From the NCBI GenBank assembly GCA_958510875.1, contig OY294068.1, positions 79,727,978 through 79,791,977 of the forward strand: DNA of 64,000 bases. The letters run 5' to 3'. Positions 63,409 through 64,000 of this stretch are shown piece after piece. The DNA is from Endomychus coccineus. Taxonomy: Eukaryota; Arthropoda; Insecta; Coleoptera; Endomychidae. Each line of letters opens with the position of its first letter. Within the stretch, counting starts at the first letter, position 1. Made by a program: the position numbers and the translations under genes. The notes below the pieces were generated by a model. The model saw nothing but the letters and a program-made list of their open reading frames with translations, made no database searches and was not told where the DNA came from.

Positions 63409-64000
63409 TGTTAAGAAAACTTTTATGAGTTTATTCTTAATTATGATTTGAATTAATTTGAATATTTCAATGTTTTGAATTCTACCGGCTAGCTTTTATT
63501 TGTATTTTAAATCTTATGTTTGTTTTGATTTGAATAATCTAATGATTTGAATAATGAACTTTTACCTTTTTATTTTATATCTATGAAATTAAACACAATG
63601 TTCTTTGAATGTTAAAAACTTTTATATTCAAATTTCTATGACTCTATTTTTTTTTTATCTCGAGTATTAATTTTAACAATTTTATGTTCAAATAGATCTA
63701 TGATCTAACCTCACAATTATTTACTATTTATATTTGTTTACACAGTTATTAGCTACAATCTTTCTTTCAGATTTACAGACAGATAATAATACAATGGAGA
63801 AATAACAAATAAACTTACGTTTAGTTTATATCCAAGAATATGTTTTTAAAAATGTAGGCAATGTTCACTTGGCTTGATTTTCTTATTAATTTGATAATTC
63901 ACTTTACCCGTAGGTACACAATTTCTCTGCTATTACACAAATCACAGGTAAACAATGTGGTTACTTCTTTAGAAATCAGGAACTGTTGATAATTGTTAAC
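63409..64000 (-). repeat. Inverted copy of the solo-LTR family, runs out of the window
   Basis: It starts TGTTAAGAAAAC, the complement of the LTR end. It aligns in reverse with 55914 down to about 55320, with many substitutions and small gaps (shared blocks ACCGGCTAGCTTTTA, TTAAACACAAT and AACTGTTGATAAT). The other end is beyond the window. Confidence 0.88.

Noticed and set aside
55320..64000. Interval between inverted repeats as one long-TIR transposon (Polinton-like)
   Set aside because: The left arm is a complete LTR with its own GTAT duplication, so the arms are two separate insertions of one LTR family in opposite orientation.

Overview
The window looks like AT-rich, transposon-saturated arthropod (probably insect) nuclear DNA. 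Short spliced introns, TATA/CAGT promoter architecture, Ty3/gypsy, LINE, pogo, Tc1/mariner, PHIS-type and hAT elements and endogenous-virus-like genes all point that way. A hemipteran or beetle is a guess only. I see no clear single-copy host gene. Nearly every readable protein belongs to a mobile element, a virus-like relic or a multicopy family. Most are broken; the better-preserved frames are the gypsy pol, one pogo transposase, one THAP/DDE transposase and a Myb/SANT-like ORF.

Layout. 1-12072: a large Ty3/gypsy element on the plus strand. Its LTR copies are 1-913 (cut by the window edge) and 11160-12072. It carries gag, a textbook -1 frameshift site and a long pol with protease, RT, RNase H, a TARG1/OARD1-like macro domain and integrase. 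A reverse-strand viral-glycoprotein-like ORF lies between the 5' LTR and gag. The element sits inside a family B DNA polymerase gene (12073-13107). 12073-18567: remains of a Polinton/adintovirus-like DNA virus or transposon (DNA polymerase, truncated packaging-type ATPase), with an unusual density of tandem repeats built on ACGT-core palindromes. 18530-22366: a degraded DUF7869-type element and a Tc1/mariner-like element with about 140-bp TIRs and TA target duplication. 22960-32170: a pseudogene of a large multicopy protein family, split by a complete but internally deleted LTR retrotransposon (24824-29794, TSD GTAA).

32463-36200: a capsid-like pseudogene, the spliced 5' part of a DUF4806-like gene and a small inverted repeat. 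36158-50400: a nested stack. A two-copy satellite-like sequence carries a LINE (36212-39572) in one unit and a 10.6-kb DUF7869-type element (39662-50262) at the junction. That element contains a PHIS/ISL2EU-like element (39827-47045; SWIM-YqaJ gene plus THAP/DDE transposase), which in turn contains a pogo element with an intact transposase (41511-43845). 50806-51660: a LINE RNase H fragment split by a 223-bp MITE. 51703-54305: a second, decayed pogo element. 54310-55914: a solo LTR (TSD GTAT), with an inverted partner entering at 63409. 57.5-63 kb: fragments of further transposases (a third pogo remnant, a hAT) and a Myb/SANT-like ORF.

How the parts relate. The genes do not form a host pathway; the window is a record of successive insertions. 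Insertion order can be read where target duplications, repaired reading frames or an empty neighbouring repeat unit survive. The strongest novelty candidate is the macro domain inside the gypsy pol, which keeps the catalytic-type Lys and Asp at the TARG1 spacing. The palindromic-repeat island in the DNA-virus-like region comes next.
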